Assembly (NCBI RefSeq): GCF_002970975.1
Contig: NZ_PNFA01000012.1
Coordinates: 1-64,000, forward strand
Length of the DNA: 64,000 nt
Direction of reading: 5' to 3'
DNA from: Microbacterium halophytorum
Lineage (GTDB): Bacteria; Actinomycetota; Actinomycetes; Actinomycetales; Microbacteriaceae
The position numbers and the translations under genes are program-made. The notes under the pieces were generated by a model that saw only the letters and a list, made by a program, of their open reading frames with translations, was not told where the DNA came from and ran no database searches. Of the stretch, positions 52,225 through 60,719 are shown in pieces. Each line of letters starts with the position of its first letter. Position 1 is the stretch's first letter.

Positions 52225-53625
52225 GTGACCGACCCACACAGGCCCAAAGCCACCGCCGACAGCTCGGCGCTGCCGATCCTCGGGCTCGCCGACCAGCTCG
52301 ACAAGCAACCGACCAAGCGGTCGAAGGTCTTCGCGTGGGCGTTCTGGGACTGGGGGCTGCAGCCGTTCCACACGGTGCTCGTCACCTTCATCTTCACGCC
52401 GCTGTACCTGACGACCGACGCGTTCCTCCCGCCGGAGCAGCAGGCGCTGCCCGATGGCGCGGCGCACGACGCCGCGATCGCCGAACTGACGAGCGGGCTC
52501 GGCATCGGCACGACGATCGCGGGCCTGCTCATCCTGCTGCTCGCCCCCGTGCTCGGGCAGCAGGCCGATGCGGCCGGCAAGCAGAAGCTGTGGCTCGGCA
52601 TCGGCACGGCAGGCGTGATCGGATGCTCGTTCGGCCTGTGGTTCGTCGAACCGGGGCAGGGGCTGTTCTGGCTCGGCGTGGCCCTGCTCGGCCTCGGCGC
52701 CGTGGCGAGCGAGATCGGCACCGTGAACTCGAACGCCATGCTCGTCTCGATCGCGACGCCGAAGAACGTGGGCCGCATCTCGGGGCTCGGCTGGGGCTTC
52801 GGCTACCTCGGCGGCGTCATCGCCCTCACGCTCGTGATCGTCTTCTACGCCATGGACTGGTTCGGCCTGCCGACCGACGACGGCCTTCCGTTCCGGCTCG
52901 TGGCCGTCGGCTGCGCCGTCTGGGGCATCGTGTTCACAATCCCCGTGTTCCTCGCGGTGCCCGAGCCGAAGCCGCTCGGCACCCCGGAGCGCCGCGTGAA
53001 CTTCTTCGCCGCATACGCCGTTCTCGTGCGCGACGTGATCGCTCTGTACCGCTCGCCCGAGACCCGACCGACGTTCTGGTTCCTGCTGGCCAGTGCCGTG
53101 TTCCGCGACGGACTGAGCGGGGTGTTCACGTTCGGCGCGGTGATCGCCGGCGTGGTGTTCGGCTTCGAGTTCCTCGAACTCGCGGTGTTCGGGCTCGCGG
53201 CGAACCTCGTCGCCGGCCTGTCGACGCTGCTCGCGGGCCGCTGGGACGACCGCTTCGGGCCGAAGGCGATCATCGTCGCCGCGCTCGGCACGATGATCGT
53301 CGCGGGCACCCTCATCTTCGTGCTCCTCGACTCCGGCAAGATCGTCTTCTGGGTCTTCGGGCTGCTGCTGTGCTGCTGCGTCGGCCCCGCGCAGTCGGCT
53401 TCCCGCTCGTTCCTCGCGCGCGTCACTCCCGCCGGCCACGAGGGCGAGATCTTCGGGCTGTACGCCACGACCGGTCGCGTCACGAGCTGGATGTCGTCGG
53501 CCGCGTGGACGCTCCTGGTCGTCCTGTTCGCCAACACCGCCTACGGCGTGCTGGGCATCGTCGCGATCCTGGCGATCGGGCTCGTGCTGGTGCTGCCGAT
53601 CAAGGCGCCCGCGCGCGCCGCCTGA
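52225..53625 (+). CDS. MFS transporter, UMF1 (Atg22-like) family
   Basis: A 466-aa protein with about 12 helices. The N-terminal AWAFWDWGLQPFHTVLVTFIFTPLYL is the UMF1/Atg22 signature (AFWDWG). LLAPVLGQQADAAGKQK is the first cytoplasmic loop, and GLGWGFGYLGGVIAL and ISGL motifs are as in the family. Fungal Atg22 exports amino acids from the vacuole; bacterial members have no settled substrate. The start is a GTG at 52225. It converges with aztA, the stops being 7 nt apart. Confidence 0.88.
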   Translation: MTDPHRPKATADSSALPILGLADQLDKQPTKRSKVFAWAFWDWGLQPFHTVLVTFIFTPLYLTTDAFLPPEQQALPDGAAHDAAIAELTSGLGIGTTIAGLLILLLAPVLGQQADAAGKQKLWLGIGTAGVIGCSFGLWFVEPGQGLFWLGVALLGLGAVASEIGTVNSNAMLVSIATPKNVGRISGLGWGFGYLGGVIALTLVIVFYAMDWFGLPTDDGLPFRLVAVGCAVWGIVFTIPVFLAVPEPKPLGTPERRVNFFAAYAVLVRDVIALYRSPETRPTFWFLLASAVFRDGLSGVFTFGAVIAGVVFGFEFLELAVFGLAANLVAGLSTLLAGRWDDRFGPKAIIVAALGTMIVAGTLIFVLLDSGKIVFWVFGLLLCCCVGPAQSASRSFLARVTPAGHEGEIFGLYATTGRVTSWMSSAAWTLLVVLFANTAYGVLGIVAILAIGLVLVLPIKAPARAA

Positions 53626-53632
53626 GCCGCGG

Positions 53633-54271
53633 TCACTCGGCGACGGCGGCGGACGCCCGCAGCCGGATGACGGCGTCCGCGCCCGCAACGTCCTCGTCGT
53701 CGTGCGTGACCCACCCGATCGCCCTTCCGCGGGACGCCTCCTCCGCGAGGATTCCCCTGATCGTGCCCCTGCTCTCGGAGTCGAGGCCAGCGCTCGGTTC
53801 GTCGAGGAGCAGGACTCCCCCCGTGCGCGCCGTGCGCGCGAGCGCCTGGGCGATCAGGGCGCGCTGCCGCTGGCCTCCGGAGACCTCGTGGATGGATCTC
53901 CTGGCGAGGTCGGCCACGCCCACGCGCTCCATCGCCTCTGCGACCGCCCGGCGACGCTCCGATCGCGAACTGCCGGCGGCGTCGCGGCCCCACGTGCCCA
54001 GGTCGACGACATCGCGGACCGAGAGCGGCAGCGTGTCCAGGATGGCGGTGCGCTGCACGACGAACGCGACGGTCGCGAACCGCTCGACGACGCCGAGGCG
54101 GGGAACGGCCGTGCCCGCCATCAGCTCGATCAGCGTCGACTTCCCGCTGCCGTTCGGCCCCACGATCGCCGTGATCGCGCCCGCCTCGAGCTCGACGTCG
54201 ATGTCGTGGAGCACGTCGACGTCGTCGTAGGCGAAGCAGAGTCTCCTCGTTCGGAGCAGGATGTCGGGCAT
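53633..54271 (-). CDS. aztA: Zinc/manganese-type ABC transporter ATP-binding protein (AztA-like)
   Basis: A 212-aa ABC ATPase. Walker A is GPNGSGKST (residues ~40-48), Q-loop FVVQRTAILDTLP, ABC signature VSGGQRQRALIAQALA, Walker B VLLLDEPSAGLD and H-loop WVTHDD. It is divergent from the permease gene by 51 nt, so both share one control region that carries a Zur-like site. It energises AztB. The family (cation ABC importers) is clear; zinc is inferred from the adjacent AztC/AztD proteins. Confidence 0.88.
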   Translation of the reverse strand: MPDILLRTRRLCFAYDDVDVLHDIDVELEAGAITAIVGPNGSGKSTLIELMAGTAVPRLGVVERFATVAFVVQRTAILDTLPLSVRDVVDLGTWGRDAAGSSRSERRRAVAEAMERVGVADLARRSIHEVSGGQRQRALIAQALARTARTGGVLLLDEPSAGLDSESRGTIRGILAEEASRGRAIGWVTHDDEDVAGADAVIRLRASAAVAE

Positions 54272-54285
54272 TCCTCGATCCTAAT

Positions 54286-54313
54286 CGATAATGATTCTGA
54301 ATTGCGTTACGCT
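54286..54313. promoter_or_regulatory. Zur/Fur-like box and -10 in the aztA-aztB intergene
   Basis: CGATAATGATTCTGA (54286-54300) resembles the ATAATGATT-type core bound by Zur/Fur proteins, though its symmetry is imperfect. TACGCT (54308-54313) could be the aztB -10, 9 nt before the ATG. The AT-rich patch stands out from its surroundings. Confidence 0.5.
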
Positions 54314-54322
54314 TGCCGGCAT

Positions 54323-55207
54323 ATGCTCGACCTTCCCTTCTCCTCCGAGTTCATGCTGCGCGCCCTCGTCGGCGGTTCCCTCGTGGCGATCATCTGCGCG
54401 ATCGTCGGCACCTGGGTCGTCGTGCGCGGCATGGCGTTCCTCGGCGAGGCCATCGGCCACGGCATGCTGCCCGGCGTCGCGATCGCGACGCTCGTCGGCG
54501 CTCCCCCGCTCTGGGGCGCGGCGATCAGCGGGGCGGCGATGAGCGGCGCGATCGGCCTCCTGCAGCGCCGAGGCAGGCTCTCGTGGGACACGAGCATCGG
54601 GCTGCTGTTCGTCGGCATGCTCTCTCTGGGCGTCATCATCGTCTCTCACTCGCGCAGCTTCGCGACCGATGCGACGAACATGCTCTTCGGCGACATCCTC
54701 GCGATCGGGTGGGGAGATATCGCGACGCTGTCCGTCGCCCTCGTCGTCGTCGCCTCGATCGCCGTCGCCTTCCACCGCTCGTTCATCGCGGCCGCCTTCG
54801 ACCGGCGCGTCGCCCACACCCTCGGGATGCGGCCACGGCTCGCGCACACGCTGCTCACCGCCCTCGTCACGATCGCCGTGATCGCGTCGTACCAGAGCGT
54901 GGGTTCGCTCCTCGTCGTCGGCATGCTGCTCGCCCCGGCGGTCGCGGCCGGCCGCTGGGCGCGCTCCCTCCCCTCGACGATGGCGCTGGCCGCGGTGTTC
55001 GGCATCGCCGCCGTCGCGACGGGCCTGACCGTCTCGTGGTACGCCGCAACGGCGGCGGGCCCCACGATCGCATGCACGGCGATCGTGTTCGCCGGCCTGT
55101 CCGCGCTGACGGCGGGGGCATGGCACCGATCCCGCACCGCCCGCGCGGGGCACCTCGGCGCGGAATCCGCGCCCGCGCACCGAACCGCAGAACCCGCGGC
55201 CGCCTGA
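54323..55207 (+). CDS. aztB: Zinc ABC transporter permease (AztB-like)
   Basis: A 294-aa ABC-3-type permease with 8-9 helices. It starts LDLPFSSEFMLRALVGGSLVAIICAIVGTWVVVRGMAFLGEAIGHGMLPGVAIA, the usual TroC/ZnuB opening. NMLFGDILAIGWGDI and GSLLVVGMLLAPAVAAGRWA are family blocks. Its C-terminal tail is hydrophilic (ESAPAHRTAEP). It is the first gene of a four-gene plus-strand operon (permease, AztD, AztC, second AztD-like). Confidence 0.9.
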   Translation: MLDLPFSSEFMLRALVGGSLVAIICAIVGTWVVVRGMAFLGEAIGHGMLPGVAIATLVGAPPLWGAAISGAAMSGAIGLLQRRGRLSWDTSIGLLFVGMLSLGVIIVSHSRSFATDATNMLFGDILAIGWGDIATLSVALVVVASIAVAFHRSFIAAAFDRRVAHTLGMRPRLAHTLLTALVTIAVIASYQSVGSLLVVGMLLAPAVAAGRWARSLPSTMALAAVFGIAAVATGLTVSWYAATAAGPTIACTAIVFAGLSALTAGAWHRSRTARAGHLGAESAPAHRTAEPAAA

Positions 55208-55233
55208 GCCGCACACCCACACAGAAAGCAGCA

Positions 55234-56451
55234 ATGCCACGCAGCATCATGTCCGCGGCGCCCCTCGCCGCGCTCACCCTCACCGCCCTGCTCGCCGGTT
55301 GCTCGGCCGAACCGGCCGCGCCTGCCGACGGCGCCCCGCCCGAAGACTCCGCTCCGGCCGGCCACGGCGACGTGTCGGGGGCCGCACAGGTCGCCGAGCC
55401 GCAGTCACAGCTCGTCTCGGTCGACGCGGGCGGGAACGTCGGACTGCTCGACCTGCTCACGGACGAGACCCAGGAGCTCGGCACGGTCGGCCCGCCCGAG
55501 GCGATCGCATCAGACGGCCGCTACGCGTTCGTCACGACAGCGGACGGCGTCGACATCATCGACGGCGGGCGCTGGAGCTGGGACCACGGCGACCACTTCC
55601 ACTACTACAGGGCGGAGGCGGCACTGCCCGGGTCGGTCCAGGGTGCCGGACCGGTCACGGTCACGGGTGCGCCGCTGGCGACCGCGGGCGGCACCGGCCT
55701 GTTCTTCTCCGGATCCGGCGAAGCGGTCCTGCTCGACAACGAGGCGCTCGCGGACGGCGAGGTCTCGGAGCGCTTCCGCATCGACACCGGCGCAGGCGAG
55801 GGCGTCGCCGCGCCGTTCGACACGGGCGCCATCGTCGCCACGCCCGACGGCGCCGCGGTGCGCGACGCGTCGGGCGCCGAGATCGAACCGATCAACTGCG
55901 CCGAGCCGTCCGGTGCCGTCACGACGCGCGTCGGAACCGTGGTCGGATGCGCCGACGGGGCGATCCTCGTGACGGGTCGCATCGACGACCCCCGCGTGGA
56001 GGCGATCCCGTACCCGGAGGACGCGGAGGCACGCGCAGCGGGCTTCGCCGGCCGCAAGAACCGGCCGACGGTCGCGGGCCTCGCGGGCGCATCGGGCTTC
56101 TGGCTGCTCGACACCCGAGATCGCTCATGGTCGCACGCGGACACCGAGGCCGAGCTGGTCGACGTGGTCGCGGCGGACGACGACGCGGGCCGCGTCGTCG
56201 CCCTCGGCGCCGATGGGCGGGTCCTCGTCTTCGACGAGCAGGGCGCCCTGCTCGGGTCGAGCGACCCCCTCGTCGCGGAGAGCCTCGCCGCCGGCGACGA
56301 GGTCGACCTCGTCGTCGATACGCAGCGGGCCTACCTCTCCGACCCGGCCAACGGAACGGTCTACGAGATCGACTACGCCGACGGCGCGCGCGTCGCGCGC
56401 GAGCTGACGACCCCGACCTCCCCGTTCGTCGCGACGGAGCTCGGCCGATGA
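55234..56451 (+). CDS. AztD-like metallochaperone lipoprotein, divergent copy
   Basis: A 405-aa exported protein. A lipobox LLAGC (Cys near residue 23) precedes a beta-propeller-like body with repeated VxVxDxG/VLLDN units. It resembles AztD, the periplasmic zinc chaperone that loads AztC. Around residues 116-125 it has WDHGDHFHYY, a His/Asp cluster not found in the downstream paralogue. The His residues that the paralogue has at 166-169 and 199-202 read GAGEGVA and RDASGAE here. A GCADGAI loop is shared. The stop overlaps aztC (ATGA). It probably binds zinc at a different site or handles another step. Confidence 0.78.
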   Translation: MPRSIMSAAPLAALTLTALLAGCSAEPAAPADGAPPEDSAPAGHGDVSGAAQVAEPQSQLVSVDAGGNVGLLDLLTDETQELGTVGPPEAIASDGRYAFVTTADGVDIIDGGRWSWDHGDHFHYYRAEAALPGSVQGAGPVTVTGAPLATAGGTGLFFSGSGEAVLLDNEALADGEVSERFRIDTGAGEGVAAPFDTGAIVATPDGAAVRDASGAEIEPINCAEPSGAVTTRVGTVVGCADGAILVTGRIDDPRVEAIPYPEDAEARAAGFAGRKNRPTVAGLAGASGFWLLDTRDRSWSHADTEAELVDVVAADDDAGRVVALGADGRVLVFDEQGALLGSSDPLVAESLAAGDEVDLVVDTQRAYLSDPANGTVYEIDYADGARVARELTTPTSPFVATELGR

Positions 56452-57362
56452 GCCGCGCGATCCGGAGTCTCTCCCTCGCCGCCGCGCTGGTCGCCGCGGG
56501 CGCCGCCTCGGGCTGTGCCCCGGCCGGAGACCGCGGCCCGACCATCACGGTCACGACGAACATCCTGGGCGACGTCGCCGCGCAGCTCGCCGGAGACGAG
56601 GCCGAGGTGACGGTGCTGATGAAGCCGAACGCCGACCCGCACTCGTTCGAGATCTCGGCCCAGGAGGCCGCCCGCCTGGCCGACTCCGACCTGCTCGTCT
56701 CGAACGGCCTGGGGCTGGAGGAGAACGTCGAGCAGCATCTCGAGACCGCCGCGGGCTCCGGCGCCCCCCGCTTCGTGGCGGGCGAGCACATCACGCCGCT
56801 GGCCTTCTCCGCCGACGGCGCCACCGGCGATGATCCGCACTTCTGGACCGATCCCGAGCGGATGGCGAGCGTCGTCAGCGCCCTCGGCGACACGCTCGCC
56901 GAGCTTCCCGGCGTCGACGCCGCCGCGATCGACGGCAACGTCGATGCCTACCTCGACGACCTGGAGGCGCTGGACGACGAGATGACGGCCGCGTTCGAGG
57001 GGATCCCCGAGTCGAACAGGGCGCTCGTCACGAACCACCACGTCTTCGGATACCTCGCGGACCGGTACGGGTTCGAGACGGTCGGTGCTGTGATCCCGAG
57101 CGGCACCACCCTCGCCTCTCCGTCCGCCGCCGACCTCGATTCGCTCGCATCGGCGATCGAGTCCACCGGCGTGCCCGCAATCTTCGCGGAGTCGTCGCAG
57201 CCCGATCGCCTCGTGCAGGTGCTGGCGGACGAGGCCGGCGTCGACGTCGACGTCGTCGAGCTGTTCTCCGAGTCGCTCACGGGGCCCGAGGGCCCCGCAC
57301 CGACCTACCTCGACATGATGCGGGTCAACTCCGACCGCATCGCCCAGGGCCTCAACAGGTGA
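56448..57362 (+). CDS. aztC: Zinc-binding lipoprotein of ABC importer (AztC-like)
   Basis: A 304-aa cluster A-I metal-binding protein. The lipobox ASGC gives Cys near residue 21. Mature sequence begins TITVTTNILGDVAAQLAGDEAEVTVLMKPNADPHSFEISAQEA. The three His ligands appear in NADPHSFE, DDPHFW and TNHHVFGYLADRYG; a C-terminal Asp/Glu completes the site. The His-rich loop of ZnuA is absent, as in AztC. It overlaps the first aztD-like gene and is followed 23 nt later by the second. Confidence 0.9.
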   Translation: MSRAIRSLSLAAALVAAGAASGCAPAGDRGPTITVTTNILGDVAAQLAGDEAEVTVLMKPNADPHSFEISAQEAARLADSDLLVSNGLGLEENVEQHLETAAGSGAPRFVAGEHITPLAFSADGATGDDPHFWTDPERMASVVSALGDTLAELPGVDAAAIDGNVDAYLDDLEALDDEMTAAFEGIPESNRALVTNHHVFGYLADRYGFETVGAVIPSGTTLASPSAADLDSLASAIESTGVPAIFAESSQPDRLVQVLADEAGVDVDVVELFSESLTGPEGPAPTYLDMMRVNSDRIAQGLNR

Positions 57363-57385
57363 GGCCGAACATGAAAGGAAACCCC

Positions 57386-58603
57386 ATGACGACGACCCCA
57401 CGCTGGCGCGGAGGTGCGGCGCTCGGATCGCTCGCCGCCGTCGCAGTGCTCGCCGCCGGATGCGCATCCGGCTCCTCGGCCGACGAGGCCGACACGACCG
57501 AGGGCGCCAGCACGAGCGCCGAGGCGCCCGCGGTCGGCGAGCGCCTCGCGGTCTCGCTCGACGGCAAGGTGCTCGTACTCGACGCCGAAACGCTCGAGCC
57601 GATCGACGAGTTCGCGAGCGACGAGTTCACGCGCCTGAACCCCGCGGGAGACGGGCGCAACGTCTTCGTGACGACGGCCGAGGGCTTCCAGGTGCTCGAC
57701 ACGGCCGCGCCCGAGCTCACGGAGACGGTGTTCGAGGCCCCGGCGGCCGGCCACGTCGTCCGCCACGCCGGCACCACCGTCCTGTTCGCCGACGGCACGG
57801 GCGAGACGACGTTCTTCGACACCGACGCGCTGATCGACTCCGACGGCGCGCTCCCCGAGACGACCACCTACACGGCCGAGCACGCACACCACGGCGTATC
57901 GATCGTGCTGAAGGACGGCACGCTCCTGACGACGGTCGGCGACGACACCGCCCGATCAGGGGCCGTGGCGCTCGAGCCCCACGACGGCCACTTCGACGAG
58001 CTGACGTCGAGCGACGAGTGCCCCGAGATCCACGGCGAGGGCACGGCGGCGGGCGAGGCCGTGATCTTCGGCTGCCAGGACGGCGCCCTCCTCTACGCGG
58101 ACGGCGAGTTCACGAAGTTCGACGCACCGGACGAGCACGGCCGCATGGGCAACGCGTACGTGTCGGAGACGAGCCCGATCGTGGTCGGCGACTACAACAA
58201 CGACCCGGATGCCGAGGGCTACCTGCTGAACGACGTCGCGCTGATCGACACGGCGGCCGGCGAGTACCGCACGCAGAACCTCGGCGATGTGGAGTACACG
58301 TGGCGCGGCGCCGTGCGCGGCCCGGATGACGCCGCGTACATCCTCGGCACCGACGGCGCGATCCACGTGCTCGACCCCGAGACGGGCGAGTTCACGGCCG
58401 AGCACCCCGTGATCGACGCCTGGGAGGGCCCGGCCGACTGGCAGGACGAGCATCCGGCGCTGACGACGGACGGCGAGACGGCCTACGTCGCCGACGTCGC
58501 GAACAACCGCGTCGTCTCCGTCGACCTGGCCACGGGCGAGGTCCTCACGGAGGGCCCTGAGCTCCCCGGCGCACCCGGCGAGATGGCGCTGAACCTGGGC
58601 TGA
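57386..58603 (+). CDS. aztD: AztD-like zinc metallochaperone
   Basis: A 405-aa lipoprotein (lipobox LAAGC, Cys near 26), the same length as the divergent copy at 55234. Beta-propeller-like repeats (VLVLDAETLEPIDEF, VLDPETGEFTAEHP) fill the body. Candidate metal ligands cluster at HAHHG (166-170), PHDGH (198-202), Cys212 and His216, and GCQDGALL is shared with the copy. These His sites fit AztD better than the copy. AAGGAA 7 nt before the ATG at 57386 sets the start; ATG 57371 and GTG 57359 are worse. It is the last gene of the operon and is followed by a terminator. Confidence 0.82.
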   Translation: MTTTPRWRGGAALGSLAAVAVLAAGCASGSSADEADTTEGASTSAEAPAVGERLAVSLDGKVLVLDAETLEPIDEFASDEFTRLNPAGDGRNVFVTTAEGFQVLDTAAPELTETVFEAPAAGHVVRHAGTTVLFADGTGETTFFDTDALIDSDGALPETTTYTAEHAHHGVSIVLKDGTLLTTVGDDTARSGAVALEPHDGHFDELTSSDECPEIHGEGTAAGEAVIFGCQDGALLYADGEFTKFDAPDEHGRMGNAYVSETSPIVVGDYNNDPDAEGYLLNDVALIDTAAGEYRTQNLGDVEYTWRGAVRGPDDAAYILGTDGAIHVLDPETGEFTAEHPVIDAWEGPADWQDEHPALTTDGETAYVADVANNRVVSVDLATGEVLTEGPELPGAPGEMALNLG

Positions 58604-58616
58604 GCCCCGCGCGAAT

Positions 58617-58668
58617 CGGCGCCCGGCGCGGGCGGAGTGCCCCCACTCCGTGCTCGCGCCGGGCGCCG
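58617..58668 (+). terminator. Strong terminator after the azt operon
   Basis: A 14-bp outer stem (58617-58630 with 58655-58668) and a 7-bp inner stem (58633-58639 with 58644-58650). Confidence 0.8.
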
Positions 58669-58718
58669 GAGCCGTGTGACGTCCCTCCCGAGGTGCCCAC
58701 CGGCCGCATCAAGCATAC

Positions 58719-58737
58719 CAAGGTAAGCCTTACCTAA
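58719..58737. promoter_or_regulatory. Orphan IdeR/DtxR iron box
   Basis: The 19-bp sequence CAAGGTAAGCCTTACCTAA contains the perfect palindrome AGGTAAG-C-CTTACCT (58721-58735) and matches the IdeR/DtxR consensus TTAGGTTAGSCTAACCTAA closely. It lies between the terminator of the azt operon and the 3' end of dcd. No gene starts next to it. Confidence 0.75.
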
Positions 58738-58759
58738 TGCAAGCCCCTCGGGGCGATGA

Positions 58760-59365
58760 TCAGGCGCCGGCGGCACCCGCGTCGGTGATCGACACGTCGG
58801 TGCGCTGGAAATTCTGCGCCGACCGGCTCGCCGTCGGGCCGCGCTGGCCCTGGTACCGGTTGCCGTACGGGCCCGAGCCGTACGTGTTCTCCGCGGGTGA
58901 GCTGAGGCGGAAGAAGCACAGCTGCCCGATCTTCATCCCCGGCCACAGCTTGATCGGCAGCGTCGCGACGTTCGACAGCTCGAGCGTCACGTGGCCCGAG
59001 AACCCGGGATCGATGAAGCCCGCCGTCGAGTGCGTCAGCAGCCCCAGCCGTCCCAGCGAGGACTTGCCCTCGAGGCGAGCGGCGGCGTCATCCGGGAGCG
59101 AGACCCGCTCGAACGTCGACCCCAGCACGAACTCACCGGGGTGCAGGATGAACGGCTCGGTCGGCTCGACTTCGACGAGGTGCGTCAGGTCGGGCTGGTC
59201 CTCGGCCGGGTCGATGAAGGGATACTTGTGGTTGTCGAACAGCCGGAAGTACCGGTCGAGGCGCACGTCGACGCTCGACGGCTGGATCATCGCCTCGTCG
59301 AGCGGGTCGAGGCCGATGCGGCCGTCGTCGAGCCCGGCCCGGATGTCACGATCGGAGAGCAGCAC
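58760..59365 (-). CDS. dcd: dCTP deaminase
   Basis: A 201-aa enzyme that deaminates dCTP to dUTP (pyrimidine deoxynucleotide supply), possibly bifunctional with dUTPase activity as in other actinobacteria. [21 protein letters not shown] starts the protein, with [52 protein letters not shown] holding the catalytic Glu near residue 123. GQLCFFRL and [11 protein letters not shown] are standard C-terminal blocks. The GTG start at 59365 lies 6 nt after a TAAGGT -10. Confidence 0.96.
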   Translation of the reverse strand: MLLSDRDIRAGLDDGRIGLDPLDEAMIQPSSVDVRLDRYFRLFDNHKYPFIDPAEDQPDLTHLVEVEPTEPFILHPGEFVLGSTFERVSLPDDAAARLEGKSSLGRLGLLTHSTAGFIDPGFSGHVTLELSNVATLPIKLWPGMKIGQLCFFRLSSPAENTYGSGPYGNRYQGQRGPTASRSAQNFQRTDVSITDAGAAGA

Positions 59366-59371
59366 GTGCCC

Positions 59372-59377
59372 ACCTTA
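59372..59377 (-). promoter_or_regulatory. -10 box of dcd (leaderless)
   Basis: Minus-strand TAAGGT, 6 nt, then the GTG start. Confidence 0.55.
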
Positions 59378-59390
59378 TCCGGGCCCGAGA

Positions 59391-60506
59391 TCAGTATCGG
59401 TACGGGTTGCCCATCAGGTACTCGATGTGCGCGTCGCCGATGTCGAACATGTAGCTCGTCGCATGGACGACGACCGCCTCGCCCGCCGGGATCGGCTCCG
59501 TAGAGACGTAGTCCCAGCCCTCCATGACGGCGCTGCCCTCGGGCGGGATCATCTCGATGTCGACGGAGTACGCGCGCTCGACGTCGGCCGTGTTCGTGAA
59601 CTCGACGTCGTACGAGATCTCACCGTCATCGCGGCCGGTCTCCGTGATCGCGATGTCGTGCGTGATGTCGTGGAACTCGGCGGGTTCCCACGACCCCACC
59701 GAGAGCTCGGGGATGTAGGCGTCCGGGTCGCCGTCGAAGACGAACTCGCCCCTGATCAGGTCACCGGCCGCCACGCCCGCGTCGCCGCCGAGCATGAGTT
59801 CGGCCTCGGCCTCCCATTCGATCTCCTCGGGCGACGAGGGGACGTAGCCGGAGAGCGTCGCGCGGTACGCGCCGTCCGCACCGCCGTCGCTGACGACGGC
59901 GTACGCCTCGAACGACCGGTTCTCGTGCTCGTCCGCCGCGCCCAGCATCTCGATGATCTCGTCGGTCGAGGGTTCGGCGCCGAATTCGCTGACCGTTACC
60001 GGCCCGCTGTTGTCGTCCGGCGTCAGCCGCTCGATGATCCCCTCGATGATCGGACTCGCGAAGGATCCGATGATGACCAGGATGACGACGAGCGGGATGA
60101 GGCACCCGAGCACGCTGCCCCGACGGCGGGGCGGGTTCGTGCCGCCCGGCGCGGCGCCCGTGGGGCTCGCCGGCCTCATCGGGCGGTGTCTCCGCCCCGC
60201 GGAGGCCTGCTGCGCCTGGGCCGCCTGGAACTGAGCCTGCGCCAACTGGCGCCGCTGGGAGGCCGAGAGCGGTCTGCCCTGCGCGTCCGTCCGCGGGATC
60301 GATGCGGTCCCCGCCTCGTACGACTGCCCCGCCGTCGAGTGCGGCTCGACGCCGCGGACCGTCATGGACGACTGCTCGCGGCGCGAACGGCGCGTCTGGC
60401 GCGCCTGGAAGAAGGGGTCGTCCTCGATCGGCGGGATGAGGTACGGCCGCGTCAGCCCCTCAGGAGTCGAGCGGTACTCCCACGTGTACTGCGACCCCCG
60501 TGCCAT
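59391..60506 (-). CDS. Membrane-anchored protein with extracellular domain, unknown function
   Basis: A 371-aa protein. A basic, Gln/Ala/Pro-rich cytoplasmic part (residues 1-126, with LSASQRRQLAQAQFQAAQAQQ) leads to one helix (GCLIPLVVILVIIGSFASPIIEGI, about 131-155). An extracellular beta-rich domain from about 165 (VTVSEFGAEPSTDEIIEMLGA) follows, ending EYLMGNPYRY. The extracellular half resembles Ig-like or DUF4352-type domains loosely. It is the same design as the gene at 6474. The ATG at 60506 lies 6 nt after TATGCT. Function is unknown. Confidence 0.7.
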   Translation of the reverse strand: MARGSQYTWEYRSTPEGLTRPYLIPPIEDDPFFQARQTRRSRREQSSMTVRGVEPHSTAGQSYEAGTASIPRTDAQGRPLSASQRRQLAQAQFQAAQAQQASAGRRHRPMRPASPTGAAPGGTNPPRRRGSVLGCLIPLVVILVIIGSFASPIIEGIIERLTPDDNSGPVTVSEFGAEPSTDEIIEMLGAADEHENRSFEAYAVVSDGGADGAYRATLSGYVPSSPEEIEWEAEAELMLGGDAGVAAGDLIRGEFVFDGDPDAYIPELSVGSWEPAEFHDITHDIAITETGRDDGEISYDVEFTNTADVERAYSVDIEMIPPEGSAVMEGWDYVSTEPIPAGEAVVVHATSYMFDIGDAHIEYLMGNPYRY

Positions 60507-60512
60507 GCCCCG

Positions 60513-60518
60513 AGCATA
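60513..60518 (-). promoter_or_regulatory. -10 box of the membrane protein gene (leaderless)
   Basis: Minus-strand TATGCT, then CGGGGC, then the ATG. Confidence 0.55.
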
Positions 60519-60610
60519 GCCGCGCAGGGCCTCCACCGCAGACACGGAGGGCTGCGCGCGACACGGACGACCGCGCAGTGCTGTTAGGATCGACGGGCAC
60601 GCATGCGCGC

Positions 60611-60684
60611 GGGGATGTAGTTCAATGGTAGAACTTCTGCTTCCCAAGCAGACAGCGCGGGTTCGATTCCCGTCATCCCCTCCA
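60611..60684 (+). tRNA. tRNA-Gly (anticodon CCC)
   Basis: The acceptor stem GGGGATG (60611-60617) pairs perfectly with CATCCCC (60674-60680). The D-arm is GTTC-AATGGTA-GAAC. The anticodon stem CTGC/GCAG encloses TTCCCAA with anticodon CCC at 60643-60645. The T-arm is CGGGTTCGATTCCCG. The discriminator is T and CCA is encoded (60682-60684). A -10-like TAGGAT lies at 60585-60590. Confidence 0.97.
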
Positions 60685-60719
60685 TTTACGGAACACCCCG
60701 CCCGACGGGAGGGCCCGCC

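Noticed and set aside
58719-58737. The iron box as operator of dcd or aztD
   Set aside because: It lies beyond the 3' ends of both genes, not at either promoter, so it is listed as an orphan site.
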